A stretch of 64,000 nt of DNA from Saccharospirillum impatiens DSM 12546 (GTDB taxonomy: Bacteria; Pseudomonadota; Gammaproteobacteria; Pseudomonadales; Natronospirillaceae), in contig NZ_AUIH01000005.1 in NCBI RefSeq assembly GCF_000423605.1, positions 1 to 64,000 of the forward strand, given 5' to 3'. A program made the position numbers and the translations under genes. The notes beneath the pieces are model-generated. The model saw only the letters and a list, made by a program, of their open reading frames with translations. It ran no database searches and was not told the DNA's origin. Positions 18,478-27,181 of this stretch are shown here, one piece after another. Each line of letters starts with the position of its first letter. Positions within the stretch are counted from its first letter, which is position 1.

Positions 18478-18564
18478 CAGGGCTGTCGTTCCTTTGCAAA
18501 TCGGTCGGTTGGCAGACAGGCGTGAGGCTGCACGGAATGCTACGGTAGGAATAACCCTGAGTAA

Positions 18565-20274
18565 TCAGGGCCTGGCCTCAACGTCTGATTCAAGGATGAG
18601 CCGGGACGCCTCGCCTGCCGCATCCCGATAGGGCAGAAATACCAGGTTTGCTCCTTTGTCTTTCAGCATCTCGATGTCCGAAATCTTGTGCGTCGTGAGT
18701 GCAATCTGGCCGTCGAAACCCTGCCGGCGCAAAGCGCTCATGAGCGCCAGGCGGGGGTCCTCAGCGGATACGGCGTTGTCCTGTCCGCGCAATGTGGAAA
18801 TGACCCAGCGAGTATGGCTCAGCGGCAGGTGCTCCACAAAATCAGGGTCGCAAGCATCACCGTAGTAAGCCTCCATACCATCGAGACGACAATGTTTAAC
18901 CGTTTCCGGGTTAAAATCAACGATTGCAATCCGGTACCCTTGCTCTTTCAACCGGTTGGCTATCTCAGTACCAAAGCGACCGTAGCCGTACAGAATAGCA
19001 TCGTATCGTCTGTGTTCGAGGTGAACCTCTTCTTCGGCCGGTTTTGCCGCAACGGACAAATGCCGGCGCTCAAACACGCTCAGGTAGGGTTCCAGCCAGC
19101 GATAGAGTGTATGGGAATAGGTGATCATATAGACCGACAAGACAATGGTGATCAAACCCACCAGGGTAACCAGACCCAGTGCGCTGGCATCCACGTGATT
19201 CAAACTCATGCCCATTGCCACGAAAATCAGCGAGAATTCACTGATCTGGGCAACGGTAAGCCCCGCCAGAAACCCAGTCCGCTTGGTGTAACCCATATAC
19301 CCCATGATCACCATGACGATCAGGGGGTTACCGATCAGCACAAACACCGACAGTACTAAGGCAGGTGCAACTTGTTCTCCCAGCAGCCCCAGATCAAGCT
19401 GGCTGCCCAGGGCAATAAAGAAGAACAGCAGCAGAAAATCGCGCAACGAAGACAAGCGCGAGACAATGGCTTCCCGGTACGGAGTAGATGCCAGTGCAAC
19501 GCCTGCCAAAAGCCCGCCCAGTTCCATGCTGAAACCGAGCACATGGCCCAGGGCTGCGAGCAAGGTGGCCAACGCGATGGCGAATACCAGCAGTAGCTCT
19601 GAAGAATTGGCGACCCGCCGCATCAATGGATCGGCAAGGTAGCGGACAAACAGGGCAACCAGCCCGAGCATGATGACAGCACCAATGAATATTCCTAGCA
19701 GTCGGCTGCCGGTCGACTCGCTGGCGCCGTCACCACCGCCCACACCAATGGCCGATAGGCCAATCATGGCAAGGACAACCACAACATCCTGAACAATCAG
19801 GAAGCCGATGGCAATTCGACCGTGCAGGGAATCGGTTTCGCGTTTGTCTGATAACAGTTTGACGATGATGATGGTGCTCGAGAAGGTGAGCGCAATGGCC
19901 ACGTAGACGGATACCACGGGTCCCAGCCCGAGCAGCAAACCCAGTCCAAAGCCGATAATGGCAGTAAAGGCTACCTGCCCGAGCCCGGTTGCCAGAGCTA
20001 CGGGACCCAGAGTCCGTATCAGGGCCAAATCAAGCTTGAGCCCGACCAGAAACAACAGAATGGCAATGCCCAGTTCTGCCAGCAGGGCTATATAACCGGC
20101 ATCTTCAACCAACCCCAGAACCGAAGGCCCGGCGATAATACCAACAGCTATGAATGTCACGATCATGGGTTGCCGTAACCACTGCCCGACCAGGCCAAGC
20201 AACGCAGCAAGGGTTAACATCGCTGTTAACTCGTAAAAGGCATTGCCCTGAATGTGTGCCAGCAAAAACTCCAT
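18565..20274 (-). CDS. CPA2 (Kef-type) cation/proton antiporter with NAD-binding domain
   Basis: This 569-residue protein has about twelve transmembrane helices (to about residue 390; LLFLVGLKLDLALIRTLG, FSSTIIIVKLLSDKRETDS and AQISEFSLIFVA are family-typical) followed by a TrkA-N Rossmann domain beginning YDAILYGYGRFGTEIA. Kef/YbaL-like proteins exchange K+ or Na+ for H+ under control of nucleotides or thiols bound by the cytosolic domain. Its neighbour is a CPA1 antiporter, and it starts 9 bp downstream of the stop of the next minus-strand gene, so it is probably cotranscribed with it. Confidence 0.88.
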   Translation of the reverse strand: MEFLLAHIQGNAFYELTAMLTLAALLGLVGQWLRQPMIVTFIAVGIIAGPSVLGLVEDAGYIALLAELGIAILLFLVGLKLDLALIRTLGPVALATGLGQVAFTAIIGFGLGLLLGLGPVVSVYVAIALTFSSTIIIVKLLSDKRETDSLHGRIAIGFLIVQDVVVVLAMIGLSAIGVGGGDGASESTGSRLLGIFIGAVIMLGLVALFVRYLADPLMRRVANSSELLLVFAIALATLLAALGHVLGFSMELGGLLAGVALASTPYREAIVSRLSSLRDFLLLFFFIALGSQLDLGLLGEQVAPALVLSVFVLIGNPLIVMVIMGYMGYTKRTGFLAGLTVAQISEFSLIFVAMGMSLNHVDASALGLVTLVGLITIVLSVYMITYSHTLYRWLEPYLSVFERRHLSVAAKPAEEEVHLEHRRYDAILYGYGRFGTEIANRLKEQGYRIAIVDFNPETVKHCRLDGMEAYYGDACDPDFVEHLPLSHTRWVISTLRGQDNAVSAEDPRLALMSALRRQGFDGQIALTTHKISDIEMLKDKGANLVFLPYRDAAGEASRLILESDVEARP

Positions 20275-20283
20275 CGGGCGTTC

Positions 20284-21033
20284 CTACTTATTAGTTGCGG
20301 GGTTCTGACCGGCTTTGGATTGCGGCCAGATCCTGGGATCCTGGTTCAGAAAGCCAGCGGCGGCTTTGCCCAGATGGACCTGATTCCAGACCAGGTCTTC
20401 AACAAAACGTTCCCTCAACATTTGGGCTTTATGCCGGTCCGGGTCGCGTTGATGCCACTGAAAGGCAATCCGGCAGGCGGTGGCAAGACTCCGGTCGGTC
20501 CGGGCGGCTTCGAGGTAATGTTCAGCCGCCTTAATCAGGTCGAGTTCTGTCCAGTCGGCAATGGTCTGTTCCAGTTGGGCTTTCAGTTCAATTTGAATCT
20601 GTTGTTCCAGCTCCGCCACCAGGCCCGGCAGTGTCTCTGCCAGCGCTTCACTGAGGGTAGTAAACTGCCCTGCCCGGGCCAGTTGTTTTAACCAGTGATG
20701 TGCCTGTGTGTTGAGCGTGAGGTTGACTGGCGATTGAGCCAGCCGCTTTTCACGCCGACGTCGACGCCGGGCCGAGAGCGTTTTGCGCAGACGGTCCCAA
20801 TCCGGTCGGTCCAGATTATGCTCAAGCAATGCCTGTAAGGCGTCGCAGTCAGGGTGTGTCGGTGACTGGACATAGCGGCACTGATGAACACGCTCGGTCA
20901 GATGGGCGAGCCCTTGTTGGTGTACCGGGTGCGTTTCTTCCAGCAACCAACCCGGCTGCGACAGCTGGTATTCCAGCCAGTCGAGCGTGTCGAACCAGTC
21001 ATCGGGCGTCATGTGAAAGCGTGGACGGGGCAT
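20284..21033 (-). CDS. Uncharacterised protein with possible ribbon-helix-helix segment
   Basis: I do not recognise this 249-residue soluble protein with certainty. The first ~85 residues are Trp/His/Leu-rich and helical. A very basic patch (SARRRRRREKRLAQS, about 87-101) precedes VNLTLNTQAHHWLKQLA...LSEALAETL, which has the strand-helix-helix rhythm of a ribbon-helix-helix DNA-binding domain and recalls the C-terminal part of MatP-like proteins. The remainder is predicted helical. It sits just upstream of the Kef-type antiporter gene. A chromosome-organising or regulatory role is a guess. Confidence 0.5.
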   Translation of the reverse strand: MPRPRFHMTPDDWFDTLDWLEYQLSQPGWLLEETHPVHQQGLAHLTERVHQCRYVQSPTHPDCDALQALLEHNLDRPDWDRLRKTLSARRRRRREKRLAQSPVNLTLNTQAHHWLKQLARAGQFTTLSEALAETLPGLVAELEQQIQIELKAQLEQTIADWTELDLIKAAEHYLEAARTDRSLATACRIAFQWHQRDPDRHKAQMLRERFVEDLVWNQVHLGKAAAGFLNQDPRIWPQSKAGQNPATNK

Positions 21034-21115
21034 AATGTCTACACGGTAGATTATACCGCGACAGTGTCGCGATTTCTACCTGAGAGTACAAGCCTTACGC
21101 CAGCCCTATCTTGAT

Positions 21116-21772
21116 TCAGATCAACCCCAGCTCCAGGGCTTTCAAGACAGCACGGGTGCGATCGCGAACATTGAGTTTGGCCAGAATGTTGGAGACATGA
21201 TTCTTGATGGTGCCTTCGGATTTGAAAATGGCTCGAGAAATCTCTTTGTTGCTATAGCCGCCAGCCATGAGGCGAACAATCTCAATCTCCCGCTGCGTCA
21301 AGGGCTCTTGTACCGGATCCCGCTCTACCTTGGTTTGGGTTTGCAGCTCGGTAAACCCTTTCAATACGCGTTCGGTTACCGCAGGCTGAATCAGGGTTTC
21401 ACCCCGGTGCACCGCGTCGATGGCCTCGACCAGACTCTCCAGAGACACATCTTTGAGCAGGAACCCCCGTGCGCCGGCTCGAATGGCGCTGAGCACCAAT
21501 TCGTGGTCATCGAAAGTGGTTAGAATAATGACCGGTATGGTGCTGCCCTGCCCGGTCAGTGTTTTCAGGGTCTCGATGCCATCGAGCCGGGGCATGCGAA
21601 TGTCCATCAGGATCACGTCGGGTGTAAGCGACTTCAGCGCTTCAAGCGCTTCCATACCGTCGCTGGCTTCACCCAGTATCTCGATGTGACCAGCCAGTTG
21701 CAGCAGTGATTTGATGCCTTCTCGCACCAGCGTCTGGTCATCGACCAGCATAACCTTGACTGACCCGCTCAT
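21116..21772 (-). CDS. NarL/FixJ-family response regulator
   Basis: The 218-residue protein has a receiver domain (VMLVDDQTLVREG, phosphoacceptor Asp in VILMDIRMP, Lys in LLKD) and a C-terminal LuxR-type helix-turn-helix (LTQREIEIVRLMAGGYSNKEISRAIFKSEGTIKNHVSNIL). It overlaps the upstream kinase gene by 4 bp (ATGA), so the two form a partner pair. The targets are unknown; no obvious operator was found nearby. Confidence 0.93.
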   Translation of the reverse strand: MSGSVKVMLVDDQTLVREGIKSLLQLAGHIEILGEASDGMEALEALKSLTPDVILMDIRMPRLDGIETLKTLTGQGSTIPVIILTTFDDHELVLSAIRAGARGFLLKDVSLESLVEAIDAVHRGETLIQPAVTERVLKGFTELQTQTKVERDPVQEPLTQREIEIVRLMAGGYSNKEISRAIFKSEGTIKNHVSNILAKLNVRDRTRAVLKALELGLI

Positions 21773-22926
21773 AGCGACTCCATTACAGGGATGGTGATAT
21801 TCAGTTTAAAACCGGATCCGGACGCAACATCCAGTTTGCCCTTAAGCGCTTCAATGCGTTCACGCATGCCCCTTAGACCGGCCCCTTCACGCCAGTCGAG
21901 CTGACAGCCGCCGTTGTCAGTGATGGTCAGTGCCACGTCATTCACACCGTGTTGCAAGTCGATATTCATTTCGCTGGCATTACCGTGCTTCAGCGTATTG
22001 GTGACCGCTTCCTGAATGCAACGAAACAGAGCTTCCGCCACTTCGATATCGGCTACGCTGATGTTGTCGTCCATGCGCAGGTTGATCTGAAGCCTGGGAA
22101 TTTGAGAGATAAGCGCTTCGAGCGCTTCCTTGAGGCGAATACTGGAATCGCCTCGCATTTCGTGGACGGTATTGCGCACATCGGTCAGCAACAGTCGTGA
22201 AAGCTGGTGAGTTTCCTCGACGCGATTGCGAGTTTCGCCTTCCGTAGTGTAGGTCAGGTATTGCAGTTTCAGGATCAGAGCAGTCAGATGGTGGCCCAGC
22301 CCATCGTGCAAATCCCGGGCAATGCGAATGCGCTCGGTCTGTTTTGCCGATTCTTCCAGCAAAGCCTGAGTGGCCAGCAACTCACGGTTCAGAATGGTAA
22401 TCTGATCCCGCGCCTCCTGTTCCTGAATAACCCGCTGGCTCATTAACAGGGCAAAGACGTGAAACGCAGCACCCAGCGCTGTCCAGATGATGGCGTCTGG
22501 CTCGCCCCAAATGAACGCCAGATCGATCAGCACCAGAACCAGGACGGTCAGATACGAGAAGCTTCTGGACATCAGGAAGGGTAATTGGGCCGCCAGGGAG
22601 ACACTCAAAATGGCTATAACGCCCGATTCGGCAACAAACCGAATGCCCAATACGGCTAAAAACTGCAAGACAAAGGATAACTGTCGAATGCGCATGTCCA
22701 TACGCTGGTATTGCTGCTCGCGAGTGGTGTAGAAAAACCCGACTATAAACAGCAGCAACAGCGCGACGATGACGAACAGCCGAACCTGACCGGCTTCGGT
22801 GTTGGCGGGTGCATTACTCAGGGTGAGGTAACAGACAATCGCCCAGGCAATATAGCCCATAACGCCTTCCAGCGATTGGGTCAGCCGATGCACCGGTAAA
22901 CCATGTCGTGATGTGAATCTGTTCAT
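21769..22926 (-). CDS. Sensor histidine kinase, HisKA_3/NarX-DesK type
   Basis: The protein has about 385 residues and five or six membrane helices in the first ~170, with essentially no periplasmic domain, as in DesK-like membrane sensors. A coiled coil leads to the HisKA_3 motif IARDLHDGLGHHL with H207 and an ATPase domain ending in TDNGGCQLDWREGAGLRGMRERI. I chose ATG 22926; an in-frame TTG at 22953 would add nine residues but has no visible ribosome-binding site. The membrane-embedded architecture suggests it senses a membrane or envelope cue. Confidence 0.9.
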   Translation of the reverse strand: MNRFTSRHGLPVHRLTQSLEGVMGYIAWAIVCYLTLSNAPANTEAGQVRLFVIVALLLLFIVGFFYTTREQQYQRMDMRIRQLSFVLQFLAVLGIRFVAESGVIAILSVSLAAQLPFLMSRSFSYLTVLVLVLIDLAFIWGEPDAIIWTALGAAFHVFALLMSQRVIQEQEARDQITILNRELLATQALLEESAKQTERIRIARDLHDGLGHHLTALILKLQYLTYTTEGETRNRVEETHQLSRLLLTDVRNTVHEMRGDSSIRLKEALEALISQIPRLQINLRMDDNISVADIEVAEALFRCIQEAVTNTLKHGNASEMNIDLQHGVNDVALTITDNGGCQLDWREGAGLRGMRERIEALKGKLDVASGSGFKLNITIPVMESL

Positions 22927-23059
22927 GAGTCTAGTGTATCCTGTGTCCCGCAAGCCGCACAGATCCGAAGGTCACCTTGTCAGTGAGCGTCTGCCACGCG
23001 CATACTTTACGCAGCTGCCTGAATAAGGGCGAAATAACGCTTTAATCTGAGGAGTATCA

Positions 23060-24322
23060 TTGTTGAACGCGCCCTGCCCGGCTCCAATCCCGGTATTTGA
23101 TAATCTGACGGAGATGGGCAACCCCTTTCGAGACAGAGTCGAACCGAGTGTTGCACTTGAGACCTCAGCCCACATAGCATCCTCGCACCTCCACGCCGAT
23201 TTACAGCGCACCAGCGAGTTTCTCTACAGCTACCGTGGCAGCCCCGATACCTTTGCCAGTTATCGCCGGGAAATCGAGCGTTTTGTGCAGTGGTGCTGGC
23301 TGATTCAGGGTCTGCGGCTAGCTGAGCTGAGACGGCAGCACATCGAACAATTCATCGAGTTTTGCCAGGACCCGCCCAAACACTGGATTGGCACCAAAAG
23401 CGTTGCCCGCTTTCTGAACGCGGGCGGCGAGCGAGTGGTCAACCCACAATGGCGGCCCTTTGTGGCCAAAGTATCGAAACGGGATCACAAACTGGGCATT
23501 GCCGCCGACCCCAGGGCCTATGTACTGAGTCAAAGCGGCCTGCAAGCCATCTTTTCGGTACTGAGCACCTATTTCAATTATCTGATTCAGGAAGAACACG
23601 TTGAGTTGAATCCGGTCGCCCAGATTCGTCAGAAAGGCAAGTTTCTGCGTAAACGCCAGGGAGCTCAGGCTATCAGGCGCCTATCGGAAGCCCAATGGCA
23701 TGAAGTGTTGAACGCCATTGATCAGGCGCTGCCTGAAGACCCTCCCCGCTATGAGCGGGCTCTATTCATCATGAGCTGTCTGTTCGGCATGTATTTGCGA
23801 ATTTCGGAGTTGGCTGAATCAGACCGCTGGCAACCCGGTATGGGGGATTTTCGGCAAGACAGCCAGGGCAGCTGGTGGTTTACCACGGTCGGCAAGGGCA
23901 ACAAAGAGCGTGATATTTCCGTGTCAGACGACATGCTGAATGCGCTGCGGCGATTTCGGGGCTTTTTAGGCATGACGCCTCTGCCACTGCCAGGAGAGTC
24001 GAGCCCGCTGATACCCAAGATTCGCGGCAAAGGCGGGATTAGCAGTACCCGACAAATACGTTTCATCGTTCAGGACAGTTTCGACCGGGCCATTGAGCGA
24101 CTCAGAGCTCAGGGTGAAGCGGAGGAAGCCGATGCGCTGCAAGCCGCAACGGTGCATTGGCTGAGGCACACCGGCATTTCTGAAGACGTGAAAATGCGCC
24201 CTCGGGAGCACGTTCGGGATGACGCTGGCCATGGCTCCAGCGCCATCACCGATCGCTACATTGATGTCGAGCGACAAGCCCGACACAACTCGGCCCGGGG
24301 CAAGAAAATAAATCCGGCTTAG
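23060..24322 (+). CDS. Orphan tyrosine recombinase / integrase-family protein
   Basis: This 420-residue site-specific recombinase has a SAM-like core-binding region (about 50-100 and 160-205), separated by an unusual insertion around HWIGTKSVARFLNAGGERVVNPQWRPFV. The catalytic domain keeps the full set: Arg in YLRISEL, Lys in VGKGNKERD, His and Arg in HWLRHTG, His in AGHGSS and the nucleophile Tyr in DRYIDVE. TTG 23060 is supported by GAGGAG 7 bp upstream. No phage, cassette or att repeat accompanies it, so it may be a resident recombinase with a chromosomal or regulatory role. Confidence 0.88.
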   Translation: MLNAPCPAPIPVFDNLTEMGNPFRDRVEPSVALETSAHIASSHLHADLQRTSEFLYSYRGSPDTFASYRREIERFVQWCWLIQGLRLAELRRQHIEQFIEFCQDPPKHWIGTKSVARFLNAGGERVVNPQWRPFVAKVSKRDHKLGIAADPRAYVLSQSGLQAIFSVLSTYFNYLIQEEHVELNPVAQIRQKGKFLRKRQGAQAIRRLSEAQWHEVLNAIDQALPEDPPRYERALFIMSCLFGMYLRISELAESDRWQPGMGDFRQDSQGSWWFTTVGKGNKERDISVSDDMLNALRRFRGFLGMTPLPLPGESSPLIPKIRGKGGISSTRQIRFIVQDSFDRAIERLRAQGEAEEADALQAATVHWLRHTGISEDVKMRPREHVRDDAGHGSSAITDRYIDVERQARHNSARGKKINPA

Positions 24323-24377
24323 CAAGCCCCGTACTCATGCCCCCGGAAGCACGCCTGATTCGCCCAGTCACGCGTCC

Positions 24378-25769
24378 CTAGTCGTCTTCCCGGTCGCGAC
24401 CGATGATTCGAGCCGGCGAGCGCATGGTGACAAACTCTTCCGCCGCTGTCGGGTGAATACCGATGGTACGATCAAAGTCCGCTTTCGTCGCGCCAGCGGT
24501 CATCGCTACGGCCAGCCCCTGAATTATCTCGCCAGCGCTTTCGCCAACCATATGGGCGCCAATGACGGCCCGCGAGTCGCAATCGACCAATAACTTCATC
24601 AGGGTTCGCTCGGGGTTACCAGACAAGGTGTTTTTCATGGCCTTGAAGTTGGCCTGATAAACTTCAACCCGCTCGAATTGCTTGGCAGCCTCAGCTTCGG
24701 TCATGCCTACCGTGCCGATGTTGGGCTGACAAAAAACCGCCGTGGGAATGAGGTTGTAGTCGACAGCCCTGGGCGATTCGTCAAACAGATAGTCTGCGAC
24801 GTACATGCCTTCCGCCAGGGCGACCGGCGTCAGTTGGACCCGGCCAATGACGTCTCCAAGTGCAAAAATATGGGGAACATTGGTCTGGTAATGCTCATTC
24901 ACGTCCAGGTGTCCGGCGCTGGCGACCTTGACGCCTGCCTTATCGATATTCAAACCATCAAGCAAGGGACGACGGCCAATGGCGCTGACGATCAGATCCG
25001 TCTCGCGCACACTGCCATCCGACAATGTGGCTTTGAATCGCCCTGAGTCCAGCGCTTCAACTTTTGAAATTTCGCGGTTGTAGAGCAATTGAATACCGGC
25101 TTGCTCCAGTTCACTGGACACAAACTCGCGAATATCGTCATCAAAGCCCCGCAACACCGGTTCACCCCGGTGCAATAAGTGGGTTTTGGCACCCAACCCG
25201 TTGAAAATGCCGGCAAACTCAACCGCGATGTAACCGCCACCGATGACAATAACGTCCTTCGGAAAGCTGTCGAGATAAAACACCTCATTGGAGCTGATGA
25301 TGTGCTCGGCTCCCTCAGCATCCGGCATGACCGGCCAGCTTCCGGTTGCAATCACCACATGTTTGGCGCTGAACTGGCGATCTTCCACGGCCACGGTATG
25401 TTCATCAACGAACTGGCCATGGCCATGAATGATGTCGACCCCGGCTCGGCTCAACAAACCATCATAAACACCATTTAAACGTTTGATTTCATTGGTTTTA
25501 TTATCACGAAGACGCGCCCATTCAAATTCAGGCTTTTTGTCTACCGTGTAGCCGAAACCTGCCGCATCCTTGAACGACTGTGAGAATTCGGAGGCATAAA
25601 CGAAGAGTTTTTTGGGTACGCAACCGACATTGACGCAGGTACCGCCCAAATAGCGTGATTCGATAATGGCAACGCGTGCGCCCTTGGTTGCCGCCATTCG
25701 CGCCGCCCGGACACCGCCCGAGCCAGCGCCAATGACAATAAGGTCGTAGTCGTAGGTTACAGTGGTCAT
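24378..25769 (-). CDS. gorA: Glutathione-disulfide reductase
   Basis: The 463-residue flavoprotein has the FAD Rossmann motif VIGAGSGGVRAAR, redox-active cysteines C45 and C50 (GGTCVNVGCVPKK), the NADPH site VIGGGYIAVEFAG with HRGEPVLRGFD, whose arginines read the 2'-phosphate, and the C-terminal catalytic His in GIHPTAAEE. These distinguish it from lipoamide and mercuric reductases. I chose ATG 25769, with GGGA 6 bp upstream. The open frame to 25829 runs through a terminator hairpin and is not real protein. It is monocistronic, downstream of a terminated GNAT gene. Confidence 0.94.
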   Translation of the reverse strand: MTTVTYDYDLIVIGAGSGGVRAARMAATKGARVAIIESRYLGGTCVNVGCVPKKLFVYASEFSQSFKDAAGFGYTVDKKPEFEWARLRDNKTNEIKRLNGVYDGLLSRAGVDIIHGHGQFVDEHTVAVEDRQFSAKHVVIATGSWPVMPDAEGAEHIISSNEVFYLDSFPKDVIVIGGGYIAVEFAGIFNGLGAKTHLLHRGEPVLRGFDDDIREFVSSELEQAGIQLLYNREISKVEALDSGRFKATLSDGSVRETDLIVSAIGRRPLLDGLNIDKAGVKVASAGHLDVNEHYQTNVPHIFALGDVIGRVQLTPVALAEGMYVADYLFDESPRAVDYNLIPTAVFCQPNIGTVGMTEAEAAKQFERVEVYQANFKAMKNTLSGNPERTLMKLLVDCDSRAVIGAHMVGESAGEIIQGLAVAMTAGATKADFDRTIGIHPTAAEEFVTMRSPARIIGRDREDD

Positions 25770-25792
25770 AGTCATTCCCGATTCAAGCATGA

Positions 25793-25819
25793 AAAACCCC
25801 GGTCTGACCGGGGTTTCAT
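25793..25819 (-). terminator. Rho-independent terminator after the GNAT gene
   Basis: AAACCCCGGT-CTG-ACCGGGGTTT forms a strong GC stem. On the minus strand it is followed by TTTTT. It separates the acetyltransferase gene (25923-26579) from gorA. Confidence 0.85.
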
Positions 25820-25922
25820 ACTGATACATTGATCTGGGGTGTTTATGGGGCCAGTTTGCCAGTGTCCAAGGATTATTGTGAGCTTTGAGGCATGAGCGCT
25901 CAGCCCAACACCTCGGCCTCAG

Positions 25923-26579
25923 TTAAGCAGCGGCTTCGACGTAATTGGGATTGGCCCGAAACAGGACAACTTCAGTCAGGTCACTCCCCATCTTAATGTC
26001 GGCAAAACGCTCGTAGCCGAGGGTTTCGTAAAACGAGAGGTAGCGATTGTTTCCGGTATCAAGAAAAACGCCAATCGACTGGGCGTCATTGCTAACCTGC
26101 TGATGCACGGTTTCCATTAACAGGCGACCCAGCCCCTGCTTCTGAAATTCGGGATGGATGCCAATCAGGCTGACTGTTCGGTGAGCCTTGTTGGGTAAAC
26201 TGTTCTGAACATCATTGAAGTACTGAATGTAGCGTCGAGTGCCTTCAAATCCAGCGGTCAGTGTCATTTTCAATCGCCACAAAAACTGACGGGAAATGTC
26301 CATTTTCAGTTGTACATCACTGACAAATGCCACGCCCAGTACCCGACGATCCTGCTTGTGGACGACGCCCAGTACGGTTTCACCCCGCTCAAAATGGAGG
26401 CGAATCAGTTCTCGAATGGTGGCGCGGATGCGCTGTTTGTAGCCAGGCCGACGGTCATCCAGCAGGTATTTAAACGTGGGTTCGTCTTTATAGGAGTGGT
26501 ACAACAGCGACCGTGCCTGGCGACTGCTGCTTTCATCCAGTGCCATCACTTCAACGTCATTCAGATCAATCGTCGCCAT
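25923..26579 (-). CDS. GNAT family N-acetyltransferase
   Basis: The 218-residue protein has the acetyl-CoA-binding signature VSLIGIHPEFQKQGLGRLLMETV (about 140-162; the Q/G loop QKQGLG binds the pyrophosphate) and the C-terminal beta-bulge typical of the fold (GVFLDTGNNRYLSFYETLGYERF). The substrate is unknown. I chose ATG 26579, with GGAG 5 bp upstream; the longer reading to 26630 is unsupported. It is the only gene between the gsp operon and the terminator at 25793. Confidence 0.85.
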   Translation of the reverse strand: MATIDLNDVEVMALDESSSRQARSLLYHSYKDEPTFKYLLDDRRPGYKQRIRATIRELIRLHFERGETVLGVVHKQDRRVLGVAFVSDVQLKMDISRQFLWRLKMTLTAGFEGTRRYIQYFNDVQNSLPNKAHRTVSLIGIHPEFQKQGLGRLLMETVHQQVSNDAQSIGVFLDTGNNRYLSFYETLGYERFADIKMGSDLTEVVLFRANPNYVEAAA

Positions 26580-26683
26580 ACAGACTCCATAACTTCTGAT
26601 TTGTTGTATTGTTATTGGTAACCAGAGCAATGGTTACCGTCAGTCAGTTTGCCAGTATTCTTTCGGCGATGAAATGATCCAGA

Positions 26684-27181
26684 TCAGCGCCTGAAGCTCG
26701 CTTGCACCGACACTTGTCCTGCCCGGTCAGTCGCTTCCAGTGTCAGCTGAGCAGCATCAATGCCCCGGGCTTCCAGCGCACCGAGCCAGCGCATCAGGTT
26801 GGTAAAGCGCACAGTGTCGACTCGAACGCGAATCTGCTCACCATCCGGTTCAAAGCTTTGAATGACCACACCGAACCGATTAGCCTGATTGCGAACTTCG
26901 GCATTCAGCGATCCACCGGCCGTTGGTGCCTGAGCGCTGCTGCCTGACGAAGCCATCGCCAGAGGCGCGCGTTCGACCAATTGCCTGAACGTTTCCTCAG
27001 CGGCTCTCAGATCTGAACGGGTTGATTCACGCCAACTCAGAGTTGGGTTGATAATGCCCAGCCAGAGTACAAGTAGCCCAGCCGTGATCAGCAATAGCGA
27101 TAATGCTCTGCGATCGCGAGTAGGTAGCCCTTGCCATCTCAGTGTCAGCGGCTCCAGCCAGGAGGACGTCTGTACGGTCAT
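26684..27181 (-). CDS. gspM: Type II secretion system protein M
   Basis: The 165-residue bitopic inner-membrane protein has a cytoplasmic tail, one helix (about 27-45), and a periplasmic ferredoxin-like domain (about 90-165). GspM pairs with GspL in the inner-membrane platform. It is the last gsp gene; gspN does not follow. It overlaps gspL by ATGA. Confidence 0.85.
   Translation of the reverse strand: MTVQTSSWLEPLTLRWQGLPTRDRRALSLLLITAGLLVLWLGIINPTLSWRESTRSDLRAAEETFRQLVERAPLAMASSGSSAQAPTAGGSLNAEVRNQANRFGVVIQSFEPDGEQIRVRVDTVRFTNLMRWLGALEARGIDAAQLTLEATDRAGQVSVQASFRR

Noticed and set aside
23060-24322. Integrase as sign of a prophage or integron
   Set aside because: No phage genes, cassettes, att repeats or tRNA flank it; neighbours on both sides are ordinary chromosomal genes.
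25770-25829. N-terminal extension of glutathione reductase
   Set aside because: The extra codons run through the terminator hairpin at 25793-25819, and the family start with a ribosome-binding site is at 25769.
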